Below are positions 18,851-28,104 of a stretch of DNA of 64,000 bases, in pieces. Position numbers and translations under genes: made by a program. The notes under the pieces were generated by a model. The model had not been told where the DNA came from. It did not search any database and saw only the letters and a program-made list of their open reading frames with translations. This stretch comes from Hoylesella timonensis 4401737 = DSM 22865 = JCM 15640. GTDB lineage: Bacteria > Bacteroidota > Bacteroidia > Bacteroidales > Bacteroidaceae. Location: assembly GCF_000455445.1 (NCBI RefSeq), contig NZ_HG417093.1:81125-145124 (forward strand). Reading direction: 5' to 3'. Position 1 is the first letter of the stretch. Every line of letters begins with the position of its first letter.

Positions 18851-19999
18851 TTATTCCATGCACTTTTTGTATAAATTGATGAGCTGTCGAGTTACGTTTT
18901 CGGTGTCAAATCGTTGCACATATGCCTTGGCTCGAGCTATGCGACCCTTCCTTTCCGTATCGTTTAGCAAAGTTAGCAATGCTTCTCGCATGGCTTGGAC
19001 GTCATCGGGATGAACATATAAGCAGTCTGCTCCTCCAGCTTCTTCGAGACACGACCCTGTACAAGCCACGACAGGTAGTCCACTGTGTATAGCCTCAATG
19101 ATAGGAATGCCGAAACCTTCGTAGCGAGAAGGATAGACAAAGCACTCAGCCAGTTGATAGATAGCGGGCAAATCGGCAAAGGGAACATGGTGCAACAGGG
19201 TGATGCGACTTTGCAGATGGTGTTGTGTAATGTAATTTTTCACCTTCTCTGTGTAGGGTGTAGTCTTGCCCACCACCACCAAATGAATATCGGTAGGCAT
19301 GTCCTTGAGTGCCTTTACTGCCAGCAGTACGTTCTTGCGCTCTTCAATACTGCCTACGTTGAGGATGAAACGAGTGGGCAAATGGTACTTCTCCCGAACT
19401 TCTTGCAGTTGTCTTTCGGTACAAGGGTGTTTGAAAACCTCGTCACAGTCTTGATAGATGACCGTAATCTTGTCGGGCGAAACGTGTCCATATTTCACGA
19501 TGTCTCGCTTGGTACACTCGCTAATGGCAATAATATGTGTGGCTTCGCAACAGGTCATGCGAAACTTATAACGATAAATCAGCACATCCCACCAATGATA
19601 ATATTTTGGAAAGCGTAGGAAAATAAGGTCGTGGATGGTCACGATACCCTTCACTCCCGATGCCTTGATGCCACGTGGCAGTTCGTTGGAAAGCCCATGA
19701 TAGAGGTCGATGTGGTCGCGCTTCAGGTCATTAACGATGCCTGTAAACCGCCACCAAGTTTGCGACAGTGGATGTTTTTTGCCCGTGGGGTAAACATAGC
19801 GCACGCATGGTTGCGCAGGAATTTGGTTGCGCAACTCTTCGTTTCCTTCGTTGGGCGCATACAGACGGATGTCCAAGTCAAGGTCTTGGGCGTGAAGAAG
19901 GTTTTTTACCAAGGTTCTACTGTAGTTACCCAATCCTGTTTTGTTGCGTACAATTCGTTTGGCATCAAAGCCTATGTGTAGTAATTTCGAGTGGTTCAT
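18851..19999 (-). CDS. Glycosyltransferase family 4 protein
   Basis: A retaining GT-B glycosyltransferase of 382 residues. The N-terminal acceptor domain opens with HIGFDAKRIVRNKTGLGNYSRT in the usual mannosyltransferase-like manner. The C-terminal donor domain has LNVGSIEERKN and the EX7E motif in YEGFGIPIIEA, followed by SGLPVVAC. An earlier in-frame TTG (20020) lies inside a -7 box, so the ATG at 19999 is chosen. The gene is divergent from the acyltransferase operon. It probably adds a sugar to lipooligosaccharide or a surface polysaccharide; donor unknown. Confidence 0.88.
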   Translation of the reverse strand: MNHSKLLHIGFDAKRIVRNKTGLGNYSRTLVKNLLHAQDLDLDIRLYAPNEGNEELRNQIPAQPCVRYVYPTGKKHPLSQTWWRFTGIVNDLKRDHIDLYHGLSNELPRGIKASGVKGIVTIHDLIFLRFPKYYHWWDVLIYRYKFRMTCCEATHIIAISECTKRDIVKYGHVSPDKITVIYQDCDEVFKHPCTERQLQEVREKYHLPTRFILNVGSIEERKNVLLAVKALKDMPTDIHLVVVGKTTPYTEKVKNYITQHHLQSRITLLHHVPFADLPAIYQLAECFVYPSRYEGFGIPIIEAIHSGLPVVACTGSCLEEAGGADCLYVHPDDVQAMREALLTLLNDTERKGRIARAKAYVQRFDTENVTRQLINLYKKCME

Positions 20000-20017
20000 G
20001 ACAAGCTGTTTGAACTT

Positions 20018-20048
20018 CAAAGATAGATGAAAATAGCCAATGAAACAA
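20018..20048 (-). promoter_or_regulatory. Promoter of the GT4 gene
   Basis: On the minus strand TTG (20046-20048), 20 bases, then TATCTTTG (20018-20025). Confidence 0.6.
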
Positions 20049-20064
20049 CTAAACGAAACAAAAA

Positions 20065-20096
20065 CTTGGAGGAAAGGGGTGAAATGCGTATATTTG
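20065..20096 (+). promoter_or_regulatory. Promoter of the acyltransferase-glycosyltransferase operon
   Basis: CTTG (20065-20068), 20 bases, then TATATTTG (20089-20096). It places the transcript start near 20102, so translation from the ATG at 20114 has a very short leader. A second TAnnTTTG match at 20105-20112 is too close to that ATG to serve it. Confidence 0.6.
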
Positions 20097-20113
20097 TCAC
20101 CAAATATCTTTGC

Positions 20114-21085
20114 ATGAATCTACTTTACAGGTTAGGCTTTGGCATCTCCTATCTGCTGTCCATGCTACCGTTGAGGGTGCTTTATGTGGCATCTGATATT
20201 ATTTATCTCATACTCTATCGTTTGATGCATTATAGGTATGAGGTGGTACATCGTAATGTCATGGCATCGTTTCCACATTCTTCAGCGGCGGAACAAGAGG
20301 CTATGATACGAGGATTTTATCATTGGTTGTGTGATTACTTTGTGGAGACGCTCAAGATGATGTCAATGAGTAAGCGGCAAATGCAGCGAAGAATGCAATT
20401 TATCGGTACGGAGGAAGTCAACAAAGTGATAGCAAAAGGGCAGTCTGCGGCTATCTATTTGGGGCATTATGGTCAGTGGGAATGGATCACCTCACTCCCT
20501 TTTTGGGTTTCTAATGAAGCACAATGTGCCCAGATATACCATCCCTTAGAGAATAAATGTTTTGACAAAATGGTGAAGCACATGCGTGAAAAGCGAGGAG
20601 CCGTGTGCATCTCGATGTCAGAATCGTTGAGAAAAGTGGTGGAATATCGACAGAAAAATATTCCGCTCGTCTTGGGATATATCTCCGATCAGGTGCCTTT
20701 CTGGAACAACATACACCATTGGGTTGACTTCATGCATCAAGATACGCCCGTGCTGACAGGTACGGAGCGCATGATAAAACGATTGGGACAAGCCGTATTT
20801 TATGCCGATGTGCGACGTGTACGGCGTGGATACTATACCTGTGAGTTTAAGTTAATCACCACAACACCGCAGACATGGGCTGATTTCCAGCTAACCGACC
20901 GCTATTTTGAATGTTTGCAAGCCAGTATAGAGCATGACTCAGACCTCTATTTATGGAGTCATAATCGTTGGAAGCGAACCAGAGAAGAGTTCAACTTACG
21001 GTACGATGCGCAGACAGGGAGGGTGGATTTGCGTGATTTAGAAACGATTATGTCTGAAAAAAGAGAGAAAGGATCAAAACCATGA
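20114..21085 (+). CDS. Lipid A biosynthesis acyltransferase (LpxL/HtrB-like)
   Basis: A lysophospholipid-acyltransferase family protein of 323 residues. The catalytic HX4E motif is GHYGQWEW, with His118 and Glu123, the variant usual for late lipid A acyltransferases. One N-terminal membrane helix (MNLLYRLGFGISYLLSMLP) anchors it to the inner membrane. In-frame codons upstream (20027, 20084) overlap the promoter, so 20114 is preferred. It overlaps the next gene by four bases (ATGA), which indicates translational coupling. Expected role: secondary acylation of lipid A or a related saccharolipid. Confidence 0.88.
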   Translation: MNLLYRLGFGISYLLSMLPLRVLYVASDIIYLILYRLMHYRYEVVHRNVMASFPHSSAAEQEAMIRGFYHWLCDYFVETLKMMSMSKRQMQRRMQFIGTEEVNKVIAKGQSAAIYLGHYGQWEWITSLPFWVSNEAQCAQIYHPLENKCFDKMVKHMREKRGAVCISMSESLRKVVEYRQKNIPLVLGYISDQVPFWNNIHHWVDFMHQDTPVLTGTERMIKRLGQAVFYADVRRVRRGYYTCEFKLITTTPQTWADFQLTDRYFECLQASIEHDSDLYLWSHNRWKRTREEFNLRYDAQTGRVDLRDLETIMSEKREKGSKP

Positions 21086-21876
21086 TATTGATAAAAGGTT
21101 ACGGGCAGATGTGCAATAACATTCTGCAATATGCGCATTTGTATGCTTTCGGGCGTGAGCATGGGGTAAAAGTCATATCCATGCGTTTCTCGTATAAATA
21201 TCGTTATTTTGCAATTTGCAAGAAGTGGTATCACCGTCCGATGACTTATCTGCTGGCAAAGCTGCTGATACGGCTGCGTTTGGTAGACTGTATCATGGGC
21301 GATAACACTCCCGAGATAGACCGCAAGTTTGCACAAGTCCCTCTCATTGCGTGTGGCGGCTGGGGTTGTAGGTATGACGAATTGTTTCGGAAGTATCGGT
21401 CGGAGATAGCACAACTATTCTGTATCAAGCCTGCCATTCAGCAGAAAGTGAACAACTGGATGCAAAAACATCCAAAAGCCGATATCAACTTGGGTGTCCA
21501 TATACGTCGAGGTGACTATAAAACGTGGCAGGGAGGGAAGTATTTCTTTGGAGATGAGGTATATGTACGACTTATCCAAGAATTTCAAGCATTACATCCC
21601 CAACAGAAAATCAATGTGTTTATCTGTACCAACGATGCACGGTTGGATATCAACAGGTATCGCAAGGCTTGTCCGAATGTGTATCTTTCAAAAGGTTCTG
21701 GTATCGAAGATTTGCAGTTGCTTAGCCAGTGCGATTATCTCATGGGCGTAAAGAGCACCTTCTCTCTGTGGGCATCGTTCTATCGAAACATCCCCCTATA
21801 TTGGATTATGGATGAAAATAAAAAGCTGGAAAACAATGACTTCGTGCATTTTGAAGATGTATATATGAGCGTGTGA
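21082..21876 (+). CDS. GT11-like fucosyltransferase-type glycosyltransferase
   Basis: The protein has 264 residues. HIRRGDY (140-146) matches the HxRRxDY motif of alpha-1,2-fucosyltransferases (GT11), with an opening GYGQMCNNILQYAHLYAF similar to the GDP-sugar-binding start of that family. The C-terminal part YLMGVKSTFSLWASFY is also typical. A fucosyl or related transfer to lipooligosaccharide or O-antigen is likely, which would add a host-like epitope if correct. It is coupled to the acyltransferase gene by a four-base overlap. Donor and linkage are inferred from the family. Confidence 0.78.
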   Translation: MILIKGYGQMCNNILQYAHLYAFGREHGVKVISMRFSYKYRYFAICKKWYHRPMTYLLAKLLIRLRLVDCIMGDNTPEIDRKFAQVPLIACGGWGCRYDELFRKYRSEIAQLFCIKPAIQQKVNNWMQKHPKADINLGVHIRRGDYKTWQGGKYFFGDEVYVRLIQEFQALHPQQKINVFICTNDARLDINRYRKACPNVYLSKGSGIEDLQLLSQCDYLMGVKSTFSLWASFYRNIPLYWIMDENKKLENNDFVHFEDVYMSV

Positions 21877-21921
21877 AGCCTTCATGAAAGATGTTTTATC
21901 AATAACTTTGTGAACAACAAC

Positions 21922-22728
21922 ATGGAAACAACCAAACCCAAAGTATCTCTCCTTGTTTCTACCTATAATTGGAAGGAAGCATTGAACCTATGTGTGCGCA
22001 GCATTTTTGCCCAAACCGTGCTGCCAGATGAAATCATTATAGCCGATGATGGGTCAGGAGAAGATACGCGGGCAGTGATAGAACAGCTGCAAAAGGAAAG
22101 TAGTGTGCCTGTGATACACGTGTGGCATGAAGACAAAGGGTTTCGGCGAACAGAAATCATGAACAAAGCCATTGTGGCTGCTTCGGGCGACTATTTGTTG
22201 CAAGTGGATGGTGATGTTATTCTGTCGCCTTACTTTGTGAGCGATCACTTAGAGGTCTGCCAACCCAATTGCTTCGTGTGTGGCTCTCGAGTGAAGCTTG
22301 GAATAGTGTTGACTTGGCGGCTCTTGTCTCATCAGAAGTTTGAGTTGAGTCCTTGGAAGTTGCCTTTCAGTTTTGTTCTTAATAGTTTTCGGTCAAGACG
22401 CTTGCGCGCCTTTTTAGCAGATAGGTATGCACGCAAGATAGACCACTTGCGAGGATGCAACATGGCTTTTTGGCGTTCAGACCTGTTCAAGGTAAATGGT
22501 TATAACGAAGACCTGTTGCAATGGGGACATGAAGACAGCGAGTTGGCTTTCCGATTGCATTATGCTGGTGTGCACAAGCGAGCCTTGAAAATGGGTGGTA
22601 ATGTGTATCATCTCTATCATCCAGAGGCATCTAAGAGCAATGAAGGGCGGCATTTGGCAGAGTTGGAGCGTGTGCAGCGAGAACGACTGACATGGTGTAA
22701 GAATGGTTTGGACAAGTATGAAATATAA
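21922..22728 (+). CDS. Glycosyltransferase family 2 protein
   Basis: An inverting GT-A enzyme of 268 residues. It has the VSTYNWKEALNLCV opening, IIADDGSGEDT (Asp pair for the nucleotide), QVDGDVIL as DxD, and a C-terminal WGHEDSELAFRL segment of the galactosyltransferase (glyco_transf_7C) type. A GTG four codons upstream overlaps the last base of a -7 box (TAACTTTG, 21903-21910), so the ATG at 21922 is used and this gene may have its own promoter as well as read-through. Next in line is a GT4 gene five bases downstream. Confidence 0.87.
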   Translation: METTKPKVSLLVSTYNWKEALNLCVRSIFAQTVLPDEIIIADDGSGEDTRAVIEQLQKESSVPVIHVWHEDKGFRRTEIMNKAIVAASGDYLLQVDGDVILSPYFVSDHLEVCQPNCFVCGSRVKLGIVLTWRLLSHQKFELSPWKLPFSFVLNSFRSRRLRAFLADRYARKIDHLRGCNMAFWRSDLFKVNGYNEDLLQWGHEDSELAFRLHYAGVHKRALKMGGNVYHLYHPEASKSNEGRHLAELERVQRERLTWCKNGLDKYEI

Positions 22729-22732
22729 AAAG

Positions 22733-23902
22733 ATGAAGAAAAAGAAAATACTTTTTGTAATTAGTTATTTCTTAGATGGTGGAGTAGAAACCGTATTGAT
22801 AGAATATCTTAGAAATTTATTAAAGACAAAAGCTTATGATTTAACGTTAGCAATAGCTTATAAGATAGATGAGGTAGAAGTATATCACAACAGAATACCC
22901 AAAGAAGTGAAAGTGGTATATTTGGTAACTAATCCCATTTTGCTAAAATACAAGTGCCGTAAACCCGCTAATAAGATAATTAAACTAACGGATGAGATTT
23001 TCATCAATCCCATTAGGCGTTATGTGCAATCACGCAATTTACATAAATTGGTAAAAAAAGCAGATGCTGTTGTTGATTTTATTAGTTCACAAGGTAGTTT
23101 TTTAAGAAAAGAAAAAACCAATAAAATTGTTTTCATACATAGTGCGATAGAAGAAAATTACAAGCGCGATCCAAAGGAAGGAGAAAAACAAAAGCGAAAA
23201 ATACCCACTTACAATCACATTGTAACTATTTCTAAAGCCATGTATCAAGAGGCTTGTAGATTTTATCCTGAGGTGAAAGACCGTATTTGTATGATTTATA
23301 ATTCGGTAGATACAGACGAGTTGCAACGAGCTTCAGAAGAGTTGATTGCAGATGAGCGTATGGAAAAACCTTATATTTTGAGCATTTCACGCTTAGAGGA
23401 ATATCCAAAAGACTTCTCTACCTTAATTGCTGCTTACGCACTTTTGCGAAAATATTACGGACACACAGAAGAATTGTATATAATAGGAAAAGGTCCGTCT
23501 TTACAGCAACTTCAACAAAAAACAATAGAGTGTGGTGTTCAAGACCATGTACATTTCTTAGGTTTTATGTCGAATCCCTACCCCTATATAAAACGGTGTG
23601 AGATATTTGTGCATAGCTCTCAGTACGAAGGATTACCAACAGTTATGATAGAAGCGCTGTTGTTGGATAAAATGATAGTAGCCACCGATTGTCCAACTGG
23701 TCCTCGAGAAATCTTAAATGGTGGTAAAGCGGGTATTCTAACCCCTGTTGGCGATATAGAAGCATTAGCCAAAGCTATGCATGAAGCATTGACAGATAAA
23801 AAAATGCAGCAGCAGTTTGCTGAAGGAAGAGCAGCACACAAACGCTTATTTACATTCGAAGCAAACAGAGAGGCTTTTTGCAAACTCTTGGAAAGTAAGT
23901 AA
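22733..23902 (+). CDS. Glycosyltransferase family 4 protein (AT-rich)
   Basis: A GT-B enzyme of 389 residues. FVISYFLDGGVETVLIEYL is the acceptor-domain opening. ILSISRLEEYPKDFSTLI and YEGLPTVMIEAL (EX7E) mark the donor domain, and DCPTGPREILNGGKAGIL is the nucleotide-ribose region. The start is ambiguous between ATGs at 22703, 22718 and 22733; the last begins right at the beta strand and leaves a five-base gap after the GT2 stop. The 5' half is visibly richer in A and T than the GT2 gene before it, which may reflect separate acquisition. Confidence 0.87.
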   Translation: MKKKKILFVISYFLDGGVETVLIEYLRNLLKTKAYDLTLAIAYKIDEVEVYHNRIPKEVKVVYLVTNPILLKYKCRKPANKIIKLTDEIFINPIRRYVQSRNLHKLVKKADAVVDFISSQGSFLRKEKTNKIVFIHSAIEENYKRDPKEGEKQKRKIPTYNHIVTISKAMYQEACRFYPEVKDRICMIYNSVDTDELQRASEELIADERMEKPYILSISRLEEYPKDFSTLIAAYALLRKYYGHTEELYIIGKGPSLQQLQQKTIECGVQDHVHFLGFMSNPYPYIKRCEIFVHSSQYEGLPTVMIEALLLDKMIVATDCPTGPREILNGGKAGILTPVGDIEALAKAMHEALTDKKMQQQFAEGRAAHKRLFTFEANREAFCKLLESK

Positions 23903-23913
23903 CTGCAGGGCTG

Positions 23914-24693
23914 TTATGACTTGTTTTTTCGCCCTTCTATCAATTTGGCAACGACCGCAAATTGATAGAACGCATCCCATACAGCATGGATAAAACCGGG
24001 CGCACCATCACAAAAACCACCCTTGAGAATGTAACTTTTGAAAAATCTGAATGCAGGACGTGTTAACAAACTGCCTGCTCCATAATTCTTCTGACGACGA
24101 CGTGGCACCTCGTAGTCGGAATAAGTGTCTGTCTTCTTGAATAAGGTAGCAATGCTGTCGTTTGCCAAATGCTCTATCGCCAAAGCGTGGTTGCGCTTGG
24201 GAATATAAGAGATAGTACCGTTTATCTGCGGTACTGCATGGATGACCGCAGGCCAATGAGCCACCTCTTTGCGAAAGAAGCGGAGGATATAGTCAGGATA
24301 ATGGGCATGCAAGAACTGTCCCATGAAATAATTTTTGCGTGGAATATATAAGCCGTCTGCACAATTTGGGGTAGCAATGTGGCGATAAAGGTACGCTCTT
24401 AACTGCTCGCTAATCAGTTCGTCGGCATCTACAACCAGAATCCAAGGGTGAGTTGCGTGGTCAATAGCAAATTGTCGAGCTGGTTCTACAATGTTGTAAT
24501 TGCCTTTTGGAAAGATAATAACCCTGCAACCCATTGACTTCGCTATCGTTATTGTATCGTCAGTGCTCTCCATGTCGCACACAATAATCTCGTCAAAGTG
24601 CTTCACAGAGTCTACTACTTGTGCCAAATGTTTCTCGGCATTATAGGTGTTGATGACAACAGAAATTTTCTTTTCCAAATTAGTGTGGCTCAT
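23914..24693 (-). CDS. Glycosyltransferase family 2 protein (WaaE/KdtX-like)
   Basis: The 259-residue protein opens ISVVINTYNAEKHLAQVVDS, with DEIIVCDMESTDDT and LVVDADELIS as the DxD site. The pattern matches the beta-1,4-glucosyltransferases of the WaaE/KdtX group that extend the lipopolysaccharide inner core. It is transcribed just after the EptA-like gene (four-base gap) on the minus strand, so both probably belong to one operon for core and lipid A decoration. It converges with the GT4 gene. Confidence 0.83.
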   Translation of the reverse strand: MSHTNLEKKISVVINTYNAEKHLAQVVDSVKHFDEIIVCDMESTDDTITIAKSMGCRVIIFPKGNYNIVEPARQFAIDHATHPWILVVDADELISEQLRAYLYRHIATPNCADGLYIPRKNYFMGQFLHAHYPDYILRFFRKEVAHWPAVIHAVPQINGTISYIPKRNHALAIEHLANDSIATLFKKTDTYSDYEVPRRRQKNYGAGSLLTRPAFRFFKSYILKGGFCDGAPGFIHAVWDAFYQFAVVAKLIEGRKNKS

Positions 24694-24697
24694 AAAT

Positions 24698-26404
24698 CTA
24701 CTTTATAGGATAAAGTCTTCCTGCACAAATACGTTTTCTCTTATAGTTAAATTGTTTGTTAAAAATGCTAAGTGAAGGACGATATTCTTTGGTTTGTATC
24801 TCCATAAGATCAAGAATGCTATGTATCATATCATCTGTCATGAATGGATGGTGTGCCGATAGACGAATTCTATTTGTGATATATGGATAGTTTTTCTGGA
24901 AAGTTTTAGACATATACACCAACATGGGGATTTCTACTTTGTGATTATTGATATCAATGTCACCGTGTCCAGCTATTTTTTTGTTGATTTCCATCACATC
25001 TTCACCGTGGTCAGAGGTGTAGATAATCAATGCGTTTTTGTCTTTAAAACGGTTGATAATAGCGTTGACGATACTATCATTGTAGCGCACAGCGGTATCG
25101 TAAGTTGCTTTTGTTTCTTTTATTTTGTTATTCTCGCCTTGTTCTACATTTGTACTAAAAGCCTTAAATGTTTTTGGGTAGCGGTTTTCGTATTCCACGT
25201 GTGTACCAATAAGGTGTAGTACAATAAATCTTTTGGGCTTTTTTTGCTTTAAAGTTTGGTCTAATAAAGGTAGCAAATGTTCATCGTAAGGCTTTTCAAA
25301 TTCACTTTTTGAATCTCTAATGCACACAAAAGAATTTGATTTACATCGCTCTGCGTAGAATCTTCCATTATTACCGTATATGCCTGAAGACTCTTGATTT
25401 GATAACCAGGTGGTATAATAACTTGCTTGATTTAAAATACTAAATAGGTCGGTATATTCATACCATTTCCCTTTTGCGCCTTGCCTGTAAAATGTAAATA
25501 ATTTTTCCAGAACCCCCATTGTGTGTCCATTTGGACTGATAACATCGGTAAATTTGACTAAATCGCCAGTCTTTTCAAGGCTACTTAAATAAGGTGTTGT
25601 CTTAAGATGGTATCCGTATATCCCCATATGATTTCTTGTAGTAGATTCTCCTAATATATAGACAACATACGGTATAGTACTATTGTTCTTTAATAGCTTA
25701 GGGTGTGTGTTCCCTTTTTGTTTCATTTGCTTTAATTCTTGCATGTCATTTATAGCGTCACGTGTAAGAAAAACAGTGGAAACGACAGAGCAGCATTGGT
25801 GTAATAGCTTGTCTCGTGTGGCAGTATTTTGTCTTATTATATCTTTTACAAGGTTGACTACTGTAAAAAATGATGCAAAAGAAAGCCATGCTGATGCGAA
25901 TAAAATAGCTGAACGCTTATATTGTAATTTTAGTAATAATAGGCTATATGCCGATAAAACAAAGATGACTGCACAAATGCTTCCATACAACCGTGAATTT
26001 AATACGTTGGCTTGCAGGTATTCTAATGCCTCATTATGATTAGTAGCTAAAAGGATTTCGAAAATTGCACTATCAGGCAAGCAGCGATAATAATATAGGA
26101 AATACAAAGAAAGAAATAGTAATAAAACCGATAATAGTTCAATGATGCTTTTAGTTAAACGCATAACTCTTTGATATGGAATAAGTGATATTATGAGAGT
26201 TAAGCAAATAATGGCAAAGCACATATATAAAAAATGATGTACGCCACGACCAAACGATGACATATTAAATAGGTATGGAATATTGATAAACAACATAAAC
26301 GTGATGAAGCGAAAATGTTGTTGTATGAAATTTACGATCCCATTCCATATTTTTTTACTTCTACTTGTGTCTTGTGGTTGCATGAATTGATTTTCTGCTT
26401 GCAT
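24698..26404 (-). CDS. EptA-like lipid A/core phosphoethanolamine transferase
   Basis: The 568-residue inner-membrane enzyme has about five helices (near 31-48, 57-76, 87-105, 138-158 and 166-187) and a periplasmic alkaline-phosphatase-fold domain. LGESTTRNHMGIYGY (251-265) has metal-binding Glu253. SPNGHTMG (290-297) holds the probable nucleophile Thr295. YTSDHGED is the C-terminal metal site. It would move phosphoethanolamine from phosphatidylethanolamine to lipid A or core sugars, a change that lowers negative charge and often raises resistance to cationic peptides. The gene looks AT-richer than its neighbours. A -7 box (TATCTTTG on the minus strand) lies 26 bases upstream. Confidence 0.88.
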   Translation of the reverse strand: MQAENQFMQPQDTSRSKKIWNGIVNFIQQHFRFITFMLFINIPYLFNMSSFGRGVHHFLYMCFAIICLTLIISLIPYQRVMRLTKSIIELLSVLLLFLSLYFLYYYRCLPDSAIFEILLATNHNEALEYLQANVLNSRLYGSICAVIFVLSAYSLLLLKLQYKRSAILFASAWLSFASFFTVVNLVKDIIRQNTATRDKLLHQCCSVVSTVFLTRDAINDMQELKQMKQKGNTHPKLLKNNSTIPYVVYILGESTTRNHMGIYGYHLKTTPYLSSLEKTGDLVKFTDVISPNGHTMGVLEKLFTFYRQGAKGKWYEYTDLFSILNQASYYTTWLSNQESSGIYGNNGRFYAERCKSNSFVCIRDSKSEFEKPYDEHLLPLLDQTLKQKKPKRFIVLHLIGTHVEYENRYPKTFKAFSTNVEQGENNKIKETKATYDTAVRYNDSIVNAIINRFKDKNALIIYTSDHGEDVMEINKKIAGHGDIDINNHKVEIPMLVYMSKTFQKNYPYITNRIRLSAHHPFMTDDMIHSILDLMEIQTKEYRPSLSIFNKQFNYKRKRICAGRLYPIK

Positions 26405-26429
26405 AATGTGAATATGATGTATCTATTTG

Positions 26430-26488
26430 CAAAGATATGTTTTTTTAGTAATATCATATAAAACTATTATATATTTTTTTTACTTTTG
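26430..26488. promoter_or_regulatory. Divergent -7 boxes for eptA-like (-) and GT87 (+) genes
   Basis: On the minus strand TATCTTTG (26430-26437); on the plus strand TACTTTTG (26481-26488). The -33 elements are not clear in the AT-rich sequence between them. Confidence 0.55.
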
Positions 26489-26516
26489 CAGCAATTATAA
26501 GTTATAATAATTAAGC

Positions 26517-27722
26517 ATGAAGAACTCAATCCAATGCAAATGCAGGGCATTCTTAGCCAAACCTTTCTTTCACGATAAGCGAACACTGTTGTGGCTATGG
26601 ACACTTTTGCCCATTATCGCCACTGTTTTCAAGTTGCATCGCAACAATAATTATCTGATATTCCGTGGCGTTTTTTGGCATACTGTGAACCAAACATCGC
26701 TGTATGGGGCGTACCCCAACGAATATTTTGATGTAAATCATTATGGACCTTTGTTCGCTTTGGTTGTTGCTCCCTTTGCTGTAATGCCCGTATGGTTAGG
26801 CATGTTGTTTTGGAATGTAGCACTCTCGCTCTGCTTGTATGTTGCCATTAGTAGGTCGCAACTGAAGTACAAACAGCAAATCTTTATTTATTGGTTTTGT
26901 GCAGAGACGTTGCTAACGTCCTTGTTCATGCAGCAATTCAACATTGGCATTGCTGCTATTATCATTGCTTCGTACTTCTTGATAGAGCGAGAGCGTGACT
27001 TTTGGGCAGCATTCCTCATCGTGTTAGGAACGTTTGTCAAGCTATATGGGGTGGTAGGACTGGCTTTTTTCTTCTTCTCCAAGCACAAAGGGCGGTTCGT
27101 TTTGTCGTTGTTATTGTGGGCTGTTGTGCTGTTCGTTGCGCCTATGCTGATAAGCAATGCCGACTATGTGATAGGGCAATATCACGAATGGTATGTCACC
27201 TTGTTGGAAAAGAATGGAGAAAATCTCCAATCTATTGCCCAAAATATCTCTTTGTTGGGCATGGTTCGCCGCATTACAGGCAATCTTTTATATTCCGATT
27301 TGTGGCTCATCGCTCCTGCGTTGGTATTGTTTTTCATCCCTTACTTTCGCTTTTCGCAATACAGAAATGCGATGTTTCGCCAAACCTATCTTGCATCGGT
27401 GTTGCTGTTCGTCGTGCTTTTCAGCACAGGCAGTGAGAGTAGTTCGTACATTATAGCCATTAGTGGGGCTTGTATATGGTATCTGTCTGCTCCGTGGCAA
27501 CGCAATCGTTGGGATGTAGTCTTCATGGTGTTGGTGTTAATGATATCAGGATTTGGCTCGTCCGATCTCTATCCTCGTTGTATACGGCACGACTTGATAC
27601 AAGTGTATTCGTTGAAAGCCCTACCATGCACCTTGGTTTGGCTGAAACTATGTTATGAAATGATGTTCAAGAATTATGATTCCGCTGATGTAGATACACA
27701 AAGTGAAGCATCAAAAAGTTGA
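26517..27722 (+). CDS. GT87-family (DUF2029) polyprenol-dependent glycosyltransferase
   Basis: The 401-residue integral membrane protein has about nine to ten helices. The first periplasmic loop carries YGAYPNEYFDVNHYGPLFAL, where the acidic residues match the catalytic loop of GT-C enzymes. The DUF2029/GT87 family uses polyprenyl-phosphate sugars on the outer face of the inner membrane. Its 3' end overlaps the convergent gtrA-like gene by 56 bases. Together with GtrB, GtrA and a deacetylase next to it, it could be the step that moves the exported sugar to lipid A or another acceptor. Confidence 0.8.
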   Translation: MKNSIQCKCRAFLAKPFFHDKRTLLWLWTLLPIIATVFKLHRNNNYLIFRGVFWHTVNQTSLYGAYPNEYFDVNHYGPLFALVVAPFAVMPVWLGMLFWNVALSLCLYVAISRSQLKYKQQIFIYWFCAETLLTSLFMQQFNIGIAAIIIASYFLIERERDFWAAFLIVLGTFVKLYGVVGLAFFFFSKHKGRFVLSLLLWAVVLFVAPMLISNADYVIGQYHEWYVTLLEKNGENLQSIAQNISLLGMVRRITGNLLYSDLWLIAPALVLFFIPYFRFSQYRNAMFRQTYLASVLLFVVLFSTGSESSSYIIAISGACIWYLSAPWQRNRWDVVFMVLVLMISGFGSSDLYPRCIRHDLIQVYSLKALPCTLVWLKLCYEMMFKNYDSADVDTQSEASKS

Positions 27723-28104
27723 TAGGAACAGCCACAACCATCACCAATATGGGCGAAAGCCATTTGCTCACGTCCAACCAAAGAAAGATATTCAGCAAGC
27801 CAATCTCCATAAGATAGTTGACAATATGACTCCCCACAAAGCCCGCTGCATTAGACTTTGTGGGCTTTTTGTGGAAGGTAAAATAAGTAGTGAGTACATA
27901 GTTGCACACCAATCCCACCCCATAGCCTGCCGTGTAGGAAACATTCGCATTGGTAAACATCAAGAAAAGGCAATAAATGCCATAATGAATCAGTGAACAG
28001 AGCGTACCTACCAACCCAAAACGAACGATGCGTCCCGCATCTTTTCGCAGCTTGGGGTGTCTTTCTCCGTATGCTTTGAAGCTATTCTTCATCCGCTCCA
28101 ACAA
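27667..28104 (-). CDS. GtrA-family membrane protein
   Basis: A small protein of 145 residues with four hydrophobic helices. FGLVGTLCSLIHYGIYCLF is the typical first helix of GtrA, and NYVLTTYFTFHKK is a well-conserved turn. GtrA proteins are thought to flip undecaprenyl-phosphate sugars made by GtrB. The 5' end overlaps the gtrB-like gene by 23 bases (or 11 if Met5 is the start), so the two are translationally coupled. The 3' end overlaps the convergent GT87 gene. Confidence 0.88.
   Translation of the reverse strand: MLERMKNSFKAYGERHPKLRKDAGRIVRFGLVGTLCSLIHYGIYCLFLMFTNANVSYTAGYGVGLVCNYVLTTYFTFHKKPTKSNAAGFVGSHIVNYLMEIGLLNIFLWLDVSKWLSPILVMVVAVPINFLMLHFVYLHQRNHNS

Noticed and set aside
20027..20113. 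Longer N-terminus of the LpxL-like acyltransferase
   Set aside because: The extension covers the likely promoter and is not like the family's N-terminus.
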